NCBI GenBank assembly: GCA_020722305.1
Contig: DYLB01000046.1
Span: 1-7,358, forward strand
DNA: 7,358 bases
Origin: Anaerolinea thermophila
GTDB lineage: Bacteria; Chloroflexota; Anaerolineae; Anaerolineales; Villigracilaceae
Reading direction: 5' to 3'
The notes beneath the pieces were generated by a model that was given only the letters and a program-made list of their open reading frames with translations, had not been told where the DNA came from and searched no databases. This document shows, piece by piece, positions 6,289-7,358 of the stretch (positions are counted from its first letter, which is position 1; every line of letters begins with the position of its first letter). Both the position numbers and the translations under genes were made by a program.

Positions 6289-7278
6289 ATGCTGATCCTG
6301 ACCGCCGACGAAGTCCGAAAAGCGCTGCCCATGCGCGAAGCGATTGATGCGATGAAACGCGCCTACGCCGCCCTGTCCAGCGGGCGCGCCGAAGTCCCCT
6401 TGCGGACCCACCTGCCCGTTTCGCCCCACAACGCCGCCAGCCTGTTCATGCCCGCCTTCGTCCAGTTGGATGACGGCGAAGCGCTGGCCGTCAAAGTCGT
6501 CTCGCTCTTCCCCGACAACCCCAAACGTGGACTGGCCTTCATCCAGGCGGCGGTGCTGGTGCTCGAAGCGGATACCGGACGAGCAGCCGCCCTGCTCGAA
6601 GGCAGTTCCCTGACCGCGATCCGCACGGGAGCCGGGAGCGGCGCGGCCATCGACGCGTTATCCCGCCCCGGGAGCAGGACCGTCGCCGTCTTCGGCGCCG
6701 GCGTGCAGGGACGCACCCAGCTCGAAGCCGCCTGCGCCGTCCGCCGGATCGAGACCGCCTGGGTCTATGACCCCAACCTGAATCAAGCCCAAAAATTCGC
6801 GGCAGAGATGGCCGGCAAGGACGGGATCCCGCAGGATTTACGCATCGCCGGGTCGCCGGGCGAAGCCGTCAGCCAGGCGGACGTAATTTGTACGGCGACC
6901 ACGGCCACTCGTCCGGTTTTCGCTGCGGGAGATGTCCGCCCCGGGACGCATATCAGCGCGGTCGGGTCGTACACGCCCGGGATGCAGGAAATCCCCTCCG
7001 ATATCGTCAAACAGGCTTACGTGGTCGTCGATTCCCGCTCGGCCGCTCTGGCCGAGACCGGCGACCTGCTCCAGCCGATCCAGGCCGGGCTGTTCGGCGA
7101 GGACCACATCCGGGCCGAGTTGGGCGAAGTCCTGCTCGGCCGCAAACCGGGACGGACCTCCGAGGATCAGATCACCTTCTTCAAATCGGTCGGCGTGGCC
7201 GTGCAAGACGCGGTCGCGGCCCAACTGGCTATCAAGAATGCTGATAAAATAGGGATTGGACAGATGGTGAATTGGTAA
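6289..7278 (+). CDS. Ornithine cyclodeaminase / mu-crystallin family NAD(P)-dependent enzyme
   Basis: This 329-residue cytoplasmic protein matches the OCD/mu-crystallin family, whose members include ornithine cyclodeaminase, an archaeal alanine dehydrogenase and ketimine or pyrroline-2-carboxylate reductases. Visible features are Arg39 in VPLRT, Lys69 in AVKVVSLFPDN, Arg112 in SLTAIRTGAGSGAA, a Rossmann motif AVFGAGVQGR (133-142), Asp161 in VYDPN after the second strand (suggesting NAD preference), ICTATTATRPVF (200-211), SAVGSYTPGMQE (223-234) and the C-terminal KSVGVAVQDAVAA (299-311). In Pseudomonas putida ornithine cyclodeaminase the segment around 228 carries the catalytic Asp228. Here the equivalent position reads Tyr228, so true cyclodeaminase activity is doubtful and a dehydrogenase or imine-reductase role is more likely. 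GGAGG (6280-6284) precedes the ATG by four bases, slightly short. A terminator separates it from livF, so it is its own transcription unit. Length is normal. Confidence 0.9.
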   Translation: MLILTADEVRKALPMREAIDAMKRAYAALSSGRAEVPLRTHLPVSPHNAASLFMPAFVQLDDGEALAVKVVSLFPDNPKRGLAFIQAAVLVLEADTGRAAALLEGSSLTAIRTGAGSGAAIDALSRPGSRTVAVFGAGVQGRTQLEAACAVRRIETAWVYDPNLNQAQKFAAEMAGKDGIPQDLRIAGSPGEAVSQADVICTATTATRPVFAAGDVRPGTHISAVGSYTPGMQEIPSDIVKQAYVVVDSRSAALAETGDLLQPIQAGLFGEDHIRAELGEVLLGRKPGRTSEDQITFFKSVGVAVQDAVAAQLAIKNADKIGIGQMVNW

Positions 7279-7358
7279 GGTAGGGGCAGGCCTCGCGTCC
7301 GCCCAGGTAGGGGCAGGCCTCGCGTCCGCCCAGGTAGGGGCAGGCCTCGCGTCCGCCC
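7278..7358. repeat. Three exact tandem copies of a 27-bp imperfect palindrome
   Basis: Units run 7278-7304, 7305-7331 and 7332-7358, each beginning AGGTAGGGGCAGGCC and ending TCGCGTCCGCCC. Within each, GGGC pairs with GCCC, and GGC pairs with GTC through one G-U, around a CTCGC loop with one A-C mismatch. The first unit starts on the last A of the preceding stop codon. There are no unique spacers, so it is not CRISPR. The window ends exactly at a unit boundary, so more copies may follow. Twenty-seven is a multiple of three, but one forward frame has a TAG in every unit and there is no start codon, so coding is unlikely. No separate terminator is visible for the upstream gene. Confidence 0.92.

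Overview
This window carries a complete five-gene ABC importer operon of the branched-chain (hydrophobic) amino-acid family, in the order livK-livH-livM-livG-livF. It is followed by a separately transcribed gene of the ornithine cyclodeaminase / mu-crystallin family. All genes are on the + strand. The binding protein has a lipoprotein signal peptide (lipobox LAAC), both permeases have unusual N-terminal extensions, and coding DNA is fairly GC-rich. Short palindromic repeats occupy intergenic DNA. Together these suggest a free-living environmental bacterium, perhaps of the Chloroflexota (Anaerolineae-like). That placement is an impression from general family knowledge and has not been tested.

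Layout. Bases 1-104 are the 3' end of a gene entering from the left, possibly the last helix of a cyclic-nucleotide-binding domain. Bases 105-567 hold no convincing protein gene but are structured. They contain a candidate sigma70-type promoter (134-162) and a compact element (274-408) bounded by 13-bp imperfect inverted repeats. That element contains four tandem copies of a 19-bp palindromic unit. Further hairpins, two Shine-Dalgarno-like sites and a possible 10-codon leader peptide follow before livK. Bases 568-6174 are the transporter operon, with a perfect 12-bp stem-loop between livK and livH and very tight spacing (10-16 bp) between livH, livM, livG and livF. A good intrinsic terminator (6197-6230) closes the operon. 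A candidate promoter (6241-6270) then drives the dehydrogenase-like gene at 6289-7278. The window ends in three exact copies of a 27-bp imperfect palindrome that begins on the last base of that gene's stop codon.

How the genes work together. LivK is expected to be lipid-anchored outside the membrane, where it captures an amino acid and hands it to the LivH-LivM channel. LivG and LivF hydrolyse ATP in the cytoplasm to drive uptake. The stem-loop after livK probably lets the binding protein be made in excess over the membrane parts. The neighbouring NAD(P)-dependent enzyme may process an imported amino acid or its imino-acid product, but it is a separate transcription unit and the link is inferred only from proximity.

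The core of the window is a well-known transporter type, and I see no convincing new multi-gene system. The less ordinary parts are the extended permeases (about 235 extra membrane-rich residues on LivM, one extra membrane segment on LivH), the nested palindromic repeat element in the leader, the terminal 27-bp array, and a cyclodeaminase-family enzyme that appears to lack the catalytic aspartate of true ornithine cyclodeaminases.
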